Of a stretch of 52,092 nucleotides of DNA, positions 26,440 through 34,852 are shown one piece after another (positions within the stretch are counted from its first letter, which is position 1; each line of letters opens with the position of its first letter). Below the pieces are notes generated by a model, which had not been told where the DNA came from, did no database searches, and was given only the letters and a program-made list of their open reading frames with translations. The stretch is from Cyclobacteriaceae bacterium (GTDB lineage Bacteria > Bacteroidota > Bacteroidia > Cytophagales > Cyclobacteriaceae): assembly GCA_028281285.1 (NCBI GenBank), contig JANQKF010000007.1, positions 1 through 52,092 of the forward strand, read 5' to 3'. Made by a program: the position numbers and the translations under genes.

Positions 26440-27450
26440 TTATGCTTCCTTCCACTTATCAATATAGCTCTTCACCAAAGCCAGATCATCGCGTGATTTT
26501 GCCAGCGTACTAACGGTTGCTTCGAGGTGTTCAACATTCTGTTGAAGTGGCTTTTGAAGTGCGTCTGCATTCATTCTATGACGTAGCGCATCTAACCACA
26601 CCAGTAATTCAGCAGTGGCAGGCTTTTTTCGTATCCCGTTGATACCTCTGACATTTTGAAAGAATTCGATCGCTTCATTCAGAAGACCTGTTCCCATCTC
26701 ACGATTTTCACCTTCCAAAGGCTCGAAATCGGCAATTCTGGCCATGGCGATCTTAGCCAGTTTTTCCTTGTCAGGAAATTTGATGTGATGAAAAACGCAC
26801 CTACGCAAAAATGCATCAGGCAAATGCTTTTCAGAATTGCTGGTGATTACCACGATCGGGCTGTATTCTTTGTCGGCCCTTACTGCTTCATTCTTCAACT
26901 CAGGAATTCTGAAATACATTTCCTCAATCTCATTTAGAATGTCGTTGGGAAAATCCCTTGGGGCCTTATCAATTTCATCAATCAGTACCACCGACCTGGC
27001 TCTTTTGCCTACGTCAAAACCTTCTGGCAAGAGATGGTTTATTTCCTTGGGGTCTTTTGTCTTTAGAATGGCTAGCCCAAGCGCATTATAGGTAATATAA
27101 TCTGCTGCCTTGCCGCTGGCTTCCTGGTTATAATGGGCATTGAATAATCCCAGCGAATTAAACTGGTAAAAAAGCTCGTTGGCAGTACTTGCCGAACGAG
27201 TTTCAAACTTGAGTGGACCCTCCAATCCGAGTTCCCAAGCAATTCTATTGGCCAATTGAGTTTTACCCGTACCTGGCTCTCCTGTAAGAAGAAGCGGTTG
27301 ACTAGTAAGAATGGCCACATTGATCGCATTGATTAAGTCCTTATCGTCTTCTATTGTATAATTAGCCGGATTGGTACGAGAACGATGTTTATTCGAAGGT
27401 AATGAAGTCTTGTCCTTCTTAGTAATTCCGTCAAAGAATGGATAATCCAT
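26440..27450 (-). CDS. MoxR-family AAA+ ATPase
   Basis: A 336-residue AAA+ ATPase. Walker A is GEPGTGKT (57-64), Walker B VVLIDEIDKAP (154-164), sensor 1 is ITSNS (202-206), and LRRCVFHHIKFP supplies the arginine region. MoxR proteins remodel partner proteins together with vWA-domain proteins, which fits the vWA-like gene immediately downstream. It lies third in a four-gene minus-strand operon, 28 bases after the protease gene. The catalytic residues are all present, so it should hydrolyse ATP. Confidence 0.93.
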   Translation of the reverse strand: MDYPFFDGITKKDKTSLPSNKHRSRTNPANYTIEDDKDLINAINVAILTSQPLLLTGEPGTGKTQLANRIAWELGLEGPLKFETRSASTANELFYQFNSLGLFNAHYNQEASGKAADYITYNALGLAILKTKDPKEINHLLPEGFDVGKRARSVVLIDEIDKAPRDFPNDILNEIEEMYFRIPELKNEAVRADKEYSPIVVITSNSEKHLPDAFLRRCVFHHIKFPDKEKLAKIAMARIADFEPLEGENREMGTGLLNEAIEFFQNVRGINGIRKKPATAELLVWLDALRHRMNADALQKPLQQNVEHLEATVSTLAKSRDDLALVKSYIDKWKEA

Positions 27451-27478
27451 ATCGGTTAATTTTTATTTAGTTTTTACC

Positions 27479-29002
27479 CTATCTGAGGGTTTCCTTAATT
27501 TTATTTACCACTTTTTCCAAAGGCATCAATGCCTCTTCCCCTTGCCCCTTATTATTATCAAAGTAGGCGAGAATAGTCTCTCGAAATTTGGAGAGATCCG
27601 TTCTCATCTTAAGCGCTTTTCGTTCACTTTGTTCTTCAAACCACTGGAGGAAGTGATCGCGGTCTATGCCTGTTAGTCGAGGAAATACGAAGCCACTAAA
27701 ATTCTGTAGCGCTCCAAAATCAAAATTTTCGATAGCCATCTTCACTGCAGCCTCCTCCTCTTCTGAAAGCTCACCTTCAGCCTCTCCACCATAAATCACT
27801 TGTAGTATGACCATCATGACTCCCTGGTTGCTACGCGCAGGCCATTGTTCCCAAAAACCACAGAAGTCCTCCTGAAACTCAGGCGTTAACTTATCAAGAG
27901 ATACATTGGTGTGAAAGACAATGACTCCATTGTGCACCCCATAGAGGTGCTTTGATAACGCCTCGATAGTGAAATTGCCAATCAACTCTTTGGCATGTTT
28001 AGAAGAAATATCATAGACCACTTTCTTGGTAAGCTCATCGATATCCTTGTATTGACGTGGCCAGAGAAAACCCATGAATTTTGGTTTGGAGAGGTGTTCT
28101 CCCTTATTGAACATTTCGTCAAGTTTAAAATGCCTGAGCCGATTTCTGTAGATCTCATGCCCTTGCAAGCGCATACCGTGCAATATTCCTATTCCGTGAG
28201 TGGGTTCTCTGAGTGTATGCTTCGATTGCAGCTTCTCCAGTAATTTAATATCCTGCTCATTGCGGTCGATCAAACAGGTGATTTCCCGTTGTTCATGTTC
28301 GAAAGGATCAAATCCATCTTCAGCCTCCTCGTCCTCACTTGCCAGCTTCTTTTGGGTCCATTTAATGAGTCCCCCAAGTTTTTCCTCCAGATGCTGTGGC
28401 TTTATTCCGTAAGAAATATCCTGTAGCCTAAACAGAAAATCTCTTTTCTGGATGGCCCTTAACATACCAACCACCTTCAATTCATCGCCTTCTTCAAGGT
28501 GCTCCGTTTCGACAAAAATTGGCCCACCACTAAACCCTAAGGTGATTCCATCGGTATCGTCCAATTGGGTCTCAATGATAACCCTATTACGTCTTACCTG
28601 ATCCCTGATCAAACCATAAGCATTCAGCCCCTCTGGTTTTTCTTTAGGAAACCCAAACGCGGTGAATTGTTGGTTGATGTGATCACCGGGGTTATCAAAA
28701 ACCACCGAATATGCCGACTGAGGAAGAGCACCTTCAACTTTCAATACCGCCATATCTCCATCAGCCGAATCGACCCAAAGTTGTGTAAGTAATTTGGCGG
28801 TAAAAGGCTTGATATCAGGAAAGATCCAACTGCAGGTCACAGTATTGGGCAAGGTGAAATTGCCAGTACGCTGCAATTTTGAAGGAACAATCACATGGGC
28901 ACATGTAAGTATATGACCTTCATCAGAGATTAGAAAGCCTGTACCTACAGGCTTACCATCACTTGCATGGATGCGCACTATGCTCCGTTGAAATAAACTC
29001 AA
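27479..29002 (-). CDS. Trypsin-like serine protease with iSTAND-like C-terminal region
   Basis: A 507-residue protein. The N-terminal ~200 residues are a chymotrypsin-fold protease with the full triad: His36 in TCAHV, Asp83 in DGDMAVL and Ser158 in GFSGGP. An acidic linker (~220-238) leads to CLIDRNEQDIKLLEKL and GIGILHGMRLQGHEIYRNRL. This pattern looks like the inactive-STAND (iSTAND) domain known from bacterial conflict systems: it keeps the DRxxQ and GH marks but has no usable Walker A. There is no signal peptide, so the protease is cytoplasmic. With Trypco1 and MoxR beside it, a regulated effector protease is the natural reading. The iSTAND label is by eye. Confidence 0.85.
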   Translation of the reverse strand: MSLFQRSIVRIHASDGKPVGTGFLISDEGHILTCAHVIVPSKLQRTGNFTLPNTVTCSWIFPDIKPFTAKLLTQLWVDSADGDMAVLKVEGALPQSAYSVVFDNPGDHINQQFTAFGFPKEKPEGLNAYGLIRDQVRRNRVIIETQLDDTDGITLGFSGGPIFVETEHLEEGDELKVVGMLRAIQKRDFLFRLQDISYGIKPQHLEEKLGGLIKWTQKKLASEDEEAEDGFDPFEHEQREITCLIDRNEQDIKLLEKLQSKHTLREPTHGIGILHGMRLQGHEIYRNRLRHFKLDEMFNKGEHLSKPKFMGFLWPRQYKDIDELTKKVVYDISSKHAKELIGNFTIEALSKHLYGVHNGVIVFHTNVSLDKLTPEFQEDFCGFWEQWPARSNQGVMMVILQVIYGGEAEGELSEEEEAAVKMAIENFDFGALQNFSGFVFPRLTGIDRDHFLQWFEEQSERKALKMRTDLSKFRETILAYFDNNKGQGEEALMPLEKVVNKIKETLR

Positions 29003-29019
29003 GGGTGGCTACTTTTGCT

Positions 29020-29343
29020 CTACTTTTTCCAGACTAAGGTCACATTGAGGTGTGCTTCTGTACCCGCCTTGGCGAGCAAGGCACCGGCACCCGCGCTGAA
29101 CTTCACACCAAATTCCACTGTGATTTCATTGGGCTTATTTACGGTTTCACCGAGTGTTTTGACCACTTTGGAAGAAACCAAATTGATCATTCCAAGTGCT
29201 GACTCGAATTTCTTTGTAGCACGCCCTGTAATTCCATCATGCGCACTAATTTCAAGCTCACCACCAATTGGCTCATCATCGCTAAGGTCGATCATTATAG
29301 AATCAGAACCATCTTCTAATTCATATTCAATTATCATAGACAT
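29020..29343 (-). CDS. Trypsin-co-occurring domain protein (Trypco1-like)
   Basis: A 107-residue beta-rich protein starting IIEYELEDGSDSIMIDL and ending FGVKFSAGAGALLAKAGTEA followed by LNVTLVWKK. That C-terminal pattern (EVxFGxKxSAxAGAxxAKAGxEAxxxVTLxW) is, as I recall it, that of the Trypco1 domain, which occurs next to trypsin-like proteases in conflict systems. It would act as an adaptor or regulator of the protease 18 bases downstream. It is the first gene of the operon. Function is known only by association. Confidence 0.85.
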   Translation of the reverse strand: MSMIIEYELEDGSDSIMIDLSDDEPIGGELEISAHDGITGRATKKFESALGMINLVSSKVVKTLGETVNKPNEITVEFGVKFSAGAGALLAKAGTEAHLNVTLVWKK

Positions 29344-29383
29344 AGTTAGGTCGAGGTTAAATGGATTTGACTATAATTTCTGA

Positions 29384-29391
29384 AAAAGATA
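29384..29391 (-). promoter_or_regulatory. Possible -7 box for the protease/MoxR operon
   Basis: On the minus strand this reads TATCTTTT, one mismatch to TAnnTTTG, 40 bases before the Trypco1 start. Confidence 0.3.
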
Positions 29392-29591
29392 CTATTTTTA
29401 TATGAAAAAACTACTCAAAATTATTCACTGAAGTGGAAAGCATTAAAGGCATTGAGGCCACCATTTCACTCAAAGAAAAGGAGAAACCCACGAATCAACT
29501 CGAGAGACTAAAAGCCAGTCCAATCGCACTATAATGACCGGAAATCCAGTCCCGTTCGTAAATCGTTGCTGGAAATTTGTTCGACTTTGAA

Positions 29592-29599
29592 TAACTTTA
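29592..29599 (+). promoter_or_regulatory. Possible -7 box immediately before the gene at 29604
   Basis: TAACTTTA, one mismatch to TAnnTTTG, four bases before the ATG. If used, the transcript would be leaderless or nearly so. Confidence 0.35.
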
Positions 29600-29603
29600 G
29601 TCT

Positions 29604-30125
29604 ATGGACCCATCTGTTGAAGATCACCTCCCATCCTATAGGGTCAGGCCAAGATTCAGAGTAACCTCTGATAAGTCGATCAAAGAGATAACCTCCGATT
29701 TTGCCCGTTCATTGGATCAGGAAAACGGACCATGCATCGGCAAGGTCCGAGAAGGCTACGTAGCACTCAATGTAGTACCGGACGATCAGCACTACTGGTC
29801 CCCTCAACTAACTCTTAGCATGGAAGATCTGGATGATGGAAAAACACTGATAAGAGGCTTGTACAGCCCAAGGCCAGCCGTTTGGACACTCTTCGTATTT
29901 TTCTACTCCGTAATTGGGTTGGCTGTCCTGGTGATAGGAACGTTGGGCCTTAGCTACTATACACTTGATAAGCCGACTACGGTACTTTGGTGGATTCCCG
30001 TGCTTACCGGTGTATTTCTTACCCTCTACTTAGTCGCCTATTTTGGACAAAAAGTAGGACACGATCAAATGCTTACCATTCACCAGTTTTTTGAGGATAC
30101 TGCCGAAGTTGTAACAGAAAAATAA
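29604..30125 (+). CDS. Two-helix membrane protein of unknown function
   Basis: A 173-residue protein. The N-terminal half is soluble and beta-rich (VRPRFRVTSDKS, GPCIGKVREGYVALNV). Two membrane helices lie at about residues 95-116 and 125-145 (VWTLFVFFYSVIGLAVLVIG, VLWWIPVLTGVFLTLYLVAY). The short C-terminus is helical. No family is recognised. It is transcribed away from the defence-like operon and converges on surE. The start is supported by the -7-like box just upstream. Confidence 0.7.
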   Translation: MDPSVEDHLPSYRVRPRFRVTSDKSIKEITSDFARSLDQENGPCIGKVREGYVALNVVPDDQHYWSPQLTLSMEDLDDGKTLIRGLYSPRPAVWTLFVFFYSVIGLAVLVIGTLGLSYYTLDKPTTVLWWIPVLTGVFLTLYLVAYFGQKVGHDQMLTIHQFFEDTAEVVTEK

Positions 30126-30132
30126 AGGCTAA

Positions 30133-30909
30133 TTATATATCCCAATCATCATTGATTTGGGCAATGGTATGATGTGCTGTCATATCGTATTGGCAGGGTA
30201 CTACAGAAATATAATTGTGGTCAACGGCCCAAACATCGGTGTCCTCTCCTTTATCGTTGTTTACAAAATTCCCCTGAAGCCAAAAGTAAGGCCTTCCGTA
30301 AGGGTCTTTGCGATGATCAAATTCCTCCTCCCAATGTGCTTTGGCTTGCCTGCAAATCTTAATACCCCTTATGGATTGATTCTGCTTTGGAGGAATATTC
30401 ACACTTAATGCCACTCCTGGCATTAGGCCTTTTTTGAGCACCTCATTTGCAATATGCTTAACATGCTCCAATGAATGCGTAAAATCAGCCTTATAGGAAA
30501 AATCACATAACGAAAAACCAATGGCTTTGTACCCTTCTATCGCTCCTTCGATGGCAGCCGACATAGTACCTGAATACAGTACACTTACTGCAAGATTACT
30601 TCCATGATTGACCCCACTTACCACCAGGTCAGGGTTTCGTTCCTTCAACACATGGTGCTTGGCAAGTTTTACACAATCTGCCGGGGTTCCGGAACACTTA
30701 TAGGCCAAGACACCTAAGTCTTGAAATATATCCGTTTCGGTCAGCCTTAACGTATTACCAATTGTAATGGCATGTCCCATTCCCGATTGAGGGCTGTCAG
30801 GAGCAACAACTATAACCTCGCCTAGTTCAACCATCACCTCCACCAAATGGCGGATTCCCCTGGCAGTGATACCATCGTCATTGGAAACAAGAATAAGAGG
30901 CTTGGCCAT
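30133..30909 (-). CDS. surE: 5'/3'-nucleotidase SurE
   Basis: A 258-residue metal-dependent phosphatase acting on nucleoside monophosphates. The metal site LVSNDDG (residues 7-13) opens the protein. PDSPQSGMGHAIT and SGVNHGSNLAVSVLYSGTMSAA follow as in the family. The length is normal. The start directly abuts the stop of the upstream gene (TAA then ATG), so the two are in one operon. Confidence 0.95.
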   Translation of the reverse strand: MAKPLILVSNDDGITARGIRHLVEVMVELGEVIVVAPDSPQSGMGHAITIGNTLRLTETDIFQDLGVLAYKCSGTPADCVKLAKHHVLKERNPDLVVSGVNHGSNLAVSVLYSGTMSAAIEGAIEGYKAIGFSLCDFSYKADFTHSLEHVKHIANEVLKKGLMPGVALSVNIPPKQNQSIRGIKICRQAKAHWEEEFDHRKDPYGRPYFWLQGNFVNNDKGEDTDVWAVDHNYISVVPCQYDMTAHHTIAQINDDWDI

Positions 30910-31554
30910 TTAGATCAATGTGTTGTAATGAGCGACCAATTTCGCAACATCTTCCAACTTATCAATCTTTAGTCGATTAGTTTTTACAAATTTCTTTAGC
31001 TCTCCCTGGCTCTCATTCAAAACGTAGTACAGGTCCTTCTTTCGACCTCCGTATTCTGTGAGATTTCCCTTGTGATCCAGGAAGAACATTTTATAAGTGA
31101 GGTAATTTCTGGTAACCGTGGAAGGGGTCGTTCTGGCCAAGGGATGATTCCGATAGCGATTGAAACGTGCTCCACCGGTGCTGGTAGTAATCTGAGCAAC
31201 ATACTCCCTTGCCAGCAGTGTCATTTTACCTTCAATAATGACCTCAAAAAACCTTGGAATCGATTTATATCCGGGCTGATTGGCATACGGCAGGGTGTAA
31301 AACGTGCGGATCAGCTCTATATCATCTTGCAGAAAAGAGAATTTGAACACTAACTGAGAACTATAGGTTTGTATTTTGCCATCAACTATCACCTGAATGG
31401 CATCATGTTCCAAATCATAGCGTAGTTGTCCTTGAATGATGGAATTATCCTTCAAAACAGCTTCACCTTCATGCCACCGCTGTGAAGGAAAAGCCTGAGC
31501 CAACACAAGGGTCGGAACTAGCATCAAAAGTAATATTGTCGTGATCCTTCGCAC
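30910..31554 (-). CDS. Secreted protein of unknown function
   Basis: A 214-residue protein with a signal peptide (ITTILLLMLVPTLVLAQA). The mature part is beta-rich at first (GEAVLKDNSIIQGQLRYD) and helical at the end (GELKKFVKTNRLKIDKLEDV). It resembles conserved periplasmic proteins of Bacteroidota without known function. It precedes surE with no gap, so its expression is tied to that gene. Confidence 0.75.
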   Translation of the reverse strand: MRRITTILLLMLVPTLVLAQAFPSQRWHEGEAVLKDNSIIQGQLRYDLEHDAIQVIVDGKIQTYSSQLVFKFSFLQDDIELIRTFYTLPYANQPGYKSIPRFFEVIIEGKMTLLAREYVAQITTSTGGARFNRYRNHPLARTTPSTVTRNYLTYKMFFLDHKGNLTEYGGRKKDLYYVLNESQGELKKFVKTNRLKIDKLEDVAKLVAHYNTLI

Positions 31555-31601
31555 TACAATAATAAAACGATTTAACTGGAAAATGTTTTAACAAGATCAC
31601 C

Positions 31602-32732
31602 TTAATTCGTCTCCAAGGCAACATATTCTTTGATCTCCAGGCCATATCCTATTAGACCAACTCGCTTTTTAGGGTTATTGGAAATGAGCCTTAATTTCTT
31701 AACACCGAGGTCTCTTAGAATCTGTGCACCTACTCCGTAATCCTTCTGGTCCATTTTCAGACCATACCTACCTGAGTCGTTGACACCCGATTTTTCAAGT
31801 GATTTTAATTCGTCCAGAAGTCGGCCACCACGTGTACCCTGATTCATATAAAGCACCACTCCTTTGCCTTCCTTTTCGATCATTTTCAAGGCGTATTTAA
31901 TCGGGTTTCCCAAATCAAGGTTAAACCCGAATATATCCCCAAGTGTGCTGCTGGAGTGTACGCGAACCAAAACAGGTTCTTCGGGTTGCCATTCGCCCTT
32001 AACAACTGCCAGATGCACTTCCCCGGAGTTTTTCTGAATATAGGCTTGTAAATGAAAATCACCGTATTCGGTAGGCAGATCAATGCCTATTTCCTTCTCA
32101 ATAAGGCTTTCCTTTTCTATTCGATACGAAATCAAATCGGCTATGGAGCAAATCTTCAATCCAAAGCGATCGGCCACCTTGTAAAGGTCCGGCAAGCGAG
32201 CCATAGTGCCGTCCTCGTTCATGATTTCAACAAGCACGCCTCCGGGAGCTAAACCTGCAAGACGAGCAAAGTCGATGGCAGCTTCTGTATGTCCTGTTCT
32301 CCGCAGAACCCCACCCTTTTGGGCTTTAAGAGGGAATATATGCCCGGGTTTGCCCAGTTCTTCCGGTTTGGTATTTGGGTCGACTAAGGCCTTAATGGTC
32401 TTTGCTCTGTCGCTGGCAGAAATACCTGTGGTGCACCCATGCCCCTGTAAATCCACTGAAACTGTGAAGGGAGTCTCGTGAAGCACTGTATTCTTACCTA
32501 CCATTAAATCTAACCCCAACTCTTCACATCGGTCCGCAACTAAAGGGGCACAGATCAATCCCCTTCCATGGGTTGCCATGAAGTTCACAATTTCGGGAGT
32601 AATCTTCTCTGCTGCACAAATGAAGTCGCCTTCATTTTCTCTGTCCTCATCATCAACAACAATGATCACTTCACCATTCCTGATCGCCTCAATCGCTTCT
32701 TCTATTGGATCTAGTTGGGTTTTTACTGCCAT
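31602..32732 (-). CDS. ribB: 3,4-dihydroxy-2-butanone-4-phosphate synthase with degenerate GTP cyclohydrolase II-like domain
   Basis: A 376-residue RibBA-like protein in riboflavin synthesis. Residues ~8-205 are the butanone-phosphate synthase, intact: VDDEDRENEGDF, ATHGRGLICAP, GHTEAAIDFARLAG. The second half is folded like GTP cyclohydrolase II but its zinc ligands are gone. Where active enzymes have SECLTG and LRCDCG, it has SSSTLG and NLDLG. Later motifs (DYGVGAQILRDLGV, LISNNPKK) remain. So the cyclohydrolase step is probably done by another protein, or the half is regulatory. From memory this decay is common in Bacteroidota. Confidence 0.92.
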   Translation of the reverse strand: MAVKTQLDPIEEAIEAIRNGEVIIVVDDEDRENEGDFICAAEKITPEIVNFMATHGRGLICAPLVADRCEELGLDLMVGKNTVLHETPFTVSVDLQGHGCTTGISASDRAKTIKALVDPNTKPEELGKPGHIFPLKAQKGGVLRRTGHTEAAIDFARLAGLAPGGVLVEIMNEDGTMARLPDLYKVADRFGLKICSIADLISYRIEKESLIEKEIGIDLPTEYGDFHLQAYIQKNSGEVHLAVVKGEWQPEEPVLVRVHSSSTLGDIFGFNLDLGNPIKYALKMIEKEGKGVVLYMNQGTRGGRLLDELKSLEKSGVNDSGRYGLKMDQKDYGVGAQILRDLGVKKLRLISNNPKKRVGLIGYGLEIKEYVALETN

Positions 32733-32751
32733 GCTAAAATTTTGAACGGCA

Positions 32752-32759
32752 CAAAGGTA
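32752..32759 (-). promoter_or_regulatory. -7 promoter box for ribB
   Basis: Minus-strand TACCTTTG followed by TGCC, an exact TAnnTTTG match, 20 bases before the ribB ATG. Confidence 0.65.
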
Positions 32760-32783
32760 GTAAGGAATGTCTGGGTGAAAAAA

Positions 32784-34703
32784 TTACTTGGAAACTACGA
32801 TACCCAATTGTGAAGATACCTCATCAAACAGCGTTTTGAGATGCATTCTCATCTTCAAAAGCTCTTCCTGCAGAGTAATGTCTTTGGTCGATTTAAGTTC
32901 TTCGTCATTCTCTGTCAAAAGAGCCTCTAACTTCTTTCGCTTCAGTCTCAAAACTGTTTTGAATACAGCTGTAGGCAAGTCCTCAGATTCATGAGAAATA
33001 TGAATCCTGTGCTTTTCATACCAACCCTCACTCACGAAGTACTTAACATCTAAAAGACCTATTACAAACTGGCTCGTCTTCGGGTCTTCAGCTGAAATAA
33101 AAGCGTCCGGCTGAATTTTTTGGCCCTTATTCACTTTTTCAGAAACCCTATCGAAAACCTCTTTAATCTCCGGGTGCTCGAATTCGATATCGGCAGTTTC
33201 CTGGATAATAAACTGCCCTATGCTCAATCGTTCATCATATTCTTCATTACCATAATTGATGAGCATACGAAGACATTCCCTCTCAACATAGAAAGTGGTA
33301 TGAGGTACTTCTTTGGGCTGCGGAGTTGCCAGAACTTCCTGTATTTGCTCTTCTACTTGTTGTTCTCGCTGGGCTTGTTGACGGTTCTTTCTTTGATTGG
33401 CAATCAGAATCTTGTTCAACTCTGAAATAAGAACCTGCTCCTCAATCTGGAGTTGATCGCTGCAAGATTTGATATAGACGGATCTTTTAATACCATCGGG
33501 AATCAATGCAATACTTTCCACAACTTCCCTGATCACCTTTACTTTTTGAACCGGGTCAATTTGGCTACCACCTTCGGTCAGAACATTCGTTTTGAAGGTG
33601 ATAAAGTCTTGAGCATTCTCCCTGAGGTAGTTTTCGAACTCTTCCGAGCCCAGTTGCCGAGAATAGCTATCCGGATCCTCTCCTTCTGGAAAAACTACCG
33701 CACGAACGTTGAGGTCATGCTCCAAAATGAGGTCTATCCCTCTGAATGACGCCTTGATGCCAGCACTATCTCCATCATAGAGTACCGTGATGTTCTTTGT
33801 ATACCGACCAATTAGTTGTATTTGCTCCTTGGTCAAGGATGTACCTGACGAAGCCACCACATTCGCCACACCCGCTTGATGAAGAGAAATGACATCGGTG
33901 TATCCCTCCACCAGATAACAAGCGTCTTCATTTCGGATGGCTTGTCGTGCCTGATGAATACCATAGAGGATATTACTCTTATGGTAGACATCGGTTTCTG
34001 GAGAATTAATGTATTTGGGTTGCTTTTTATCCTTCCTTAGTGTTCTGGCACCAAAGGCAATCACCTTACCTGCTACATTATGAATAGGGAACATTACCCT
34101 GCCTCTAAAGCGATCGTAGGTCTTATTTTCCGATTTTAGTATCAGACCGGCCTTTTCCAGGATTTCCTCCTTGAAACCCTTTTCTTTAGCAGCCTTCATC
34201 AATCCATCCCAGGCCTCCACACTATAACCCAAATCGAATTGCTTCATGGTAGACTCAAGAAAGCCTCGCTCTTTAAAGTAGCTTAGCCCTATAGATCGAC
34301 CCTCTTCATGCTCCCACAGGAGATTGGAGAAATAATCCTTAGCGAAGTTCAAGACAATGAAAAGACTATCTCTTTCATTCTGGGCCTGAATTTGTTCGTC
34401 TGTTTGTTCTTCCTCTTCTATCTCAATTCCGTACTTGGCTGCTAGATACCGCATGGCCTCAATGTAATTAATGCCTTCAATTTCCATCACAAATGAAATA
34501 GCATCCCCTCCCTTGCTGGAGCTGAAGCATTTATAAATTTCTTTGGAGGGAGATACGTAAAATGAGGGTGTCTTCTCATTGGTAAATGGACTGAGTGCGC
34601 GATAATTACTTCCTACCTTCTTGAGCGACACAAAATCACTAATCACTTCGACAATGTCGATTCGATTCTTGATTTCATTAATGGTTTGTTGACTTATAGA
34701 CAC
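32784..34703 (-). CDS. dnaG: DNA primase
   Basis: A 639-residue DnaG that makes RNA primers for replication. The N-terminal zinc-ribbon region is recognisable (LSPFTNEKTPSFYVSP, then YKCFSSSKGGDAISF), but three of the four usual zinc ligands are replaced: Ser38, Thr41 and Ser62, with only Cys59 left. The catalytic and TOPRIM parts are intact: RFRGRVMFPIHN, YLVEGYTDVISLHQAG, SSGTSLT and VLYDGDSAGIKAS. The C-terminal helicase-binding region follows. The ligand loss also occurs, from memory, in other Bacteroidota primases, so it is not a pseudogene sign. Confidence 0.95.
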   Translation of the reverse strand: MSISQQTINEIKNRIDIVEVISDFVSLKKVGSNYRALSPFTNEKTPSFYVSPSKEIYKCFSSSKGGDAISFVMEIEGINYIEAMRYLAAKYGIEIEEEEQTDEQIQAQNERDSLFIVLNFAKDYFSNLLWEHEEGRSIGLSYFKERGFLESTMKQFDLGYSVEAWDGLMKAAKEKGFKEEILEKAGLILKSENKTYDRFRGRVMFPIHNVAGKVIAFGARTLRKDKKQPKYINSPETDVYHKSNILYGIHQARQAIRNEDACYLVEGYTDVISLHQAGVANVVASSGTSLTKEQIQLIGRYTKNITVLYDGDSAGIKASFRGIDLILEHDLNVRAVVFPEGEDPDSYSRQLGSEEFENYLRENAQDFITFKTNVLTEGGSQIDPVQKVKVIREVVESIALIPDGIKRSVYIKSCSDQLQIEEQVLISELNKILIANQRKNRQQAQREQQVEEQIQEVLATPQPKEVPHTTFYVERECLRMLINYGNEEYDERLSIGQFIIQETADIEFEHPEIKEVFDRVSEKVNKGQKIQPDAFISAEDPKTSQFVIGLLDVKYFVSEGWYEKHRIHISHESEDLPTAVFKTVLRLKRKKLEALLTENDEELKSTKDITLQEELLKMRMHLKTLFDEVSSQLGIVVSK

Positions 34704-34727
34704 CTTTGGCAGTAATCAGTCGAAGCT

Positions 34728-34735
34728 CAAATTTA
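34728..34735 (-). promoter_or_regulatory. -7 promoter box for dnaG
   Basis: Minus-strand TAAATTTG, an exact TAnnTTTG match, 25 bases before the dnaG ATG. Confidence 0.6.
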
Positions 34736-34826
34736 CCGAGAGATTCAATATACAAATATGAACCATTTTTCCAGATCGCTGTTATTCGATTAAGCTTTAT
34801 GATTAGATAAAATCAAAGTGAAGCGC

Positions 34827-34834
34827 TTAATTTG
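34827..34834 (+). promoter_or_regulatory. Possible -7 box for mrp
   Basis: TTAATTTG, one mismatch to TAnnTTTG, 18 bases before the ATG at 34853. Confidence 0.4.
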
Positions 34835-34852
34835 CAGGGCAATTTTTCGAAT

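Noticed and set aside
29406-29534. A ~42-codon frame (GTG start possible at 29433) upstream of the Trypco1 gene on the other strand
   Set aside because: Short, lysine/glutamate-rich, no family, no good start. It may be a remnant of a lost gene, but support is too thin.
31602-32732. Annotation as a bifunctional RibBA
   Set aside because: The GTP cyclohydrolase II zinc cysteines are missing, so only the RibB activity is supported.
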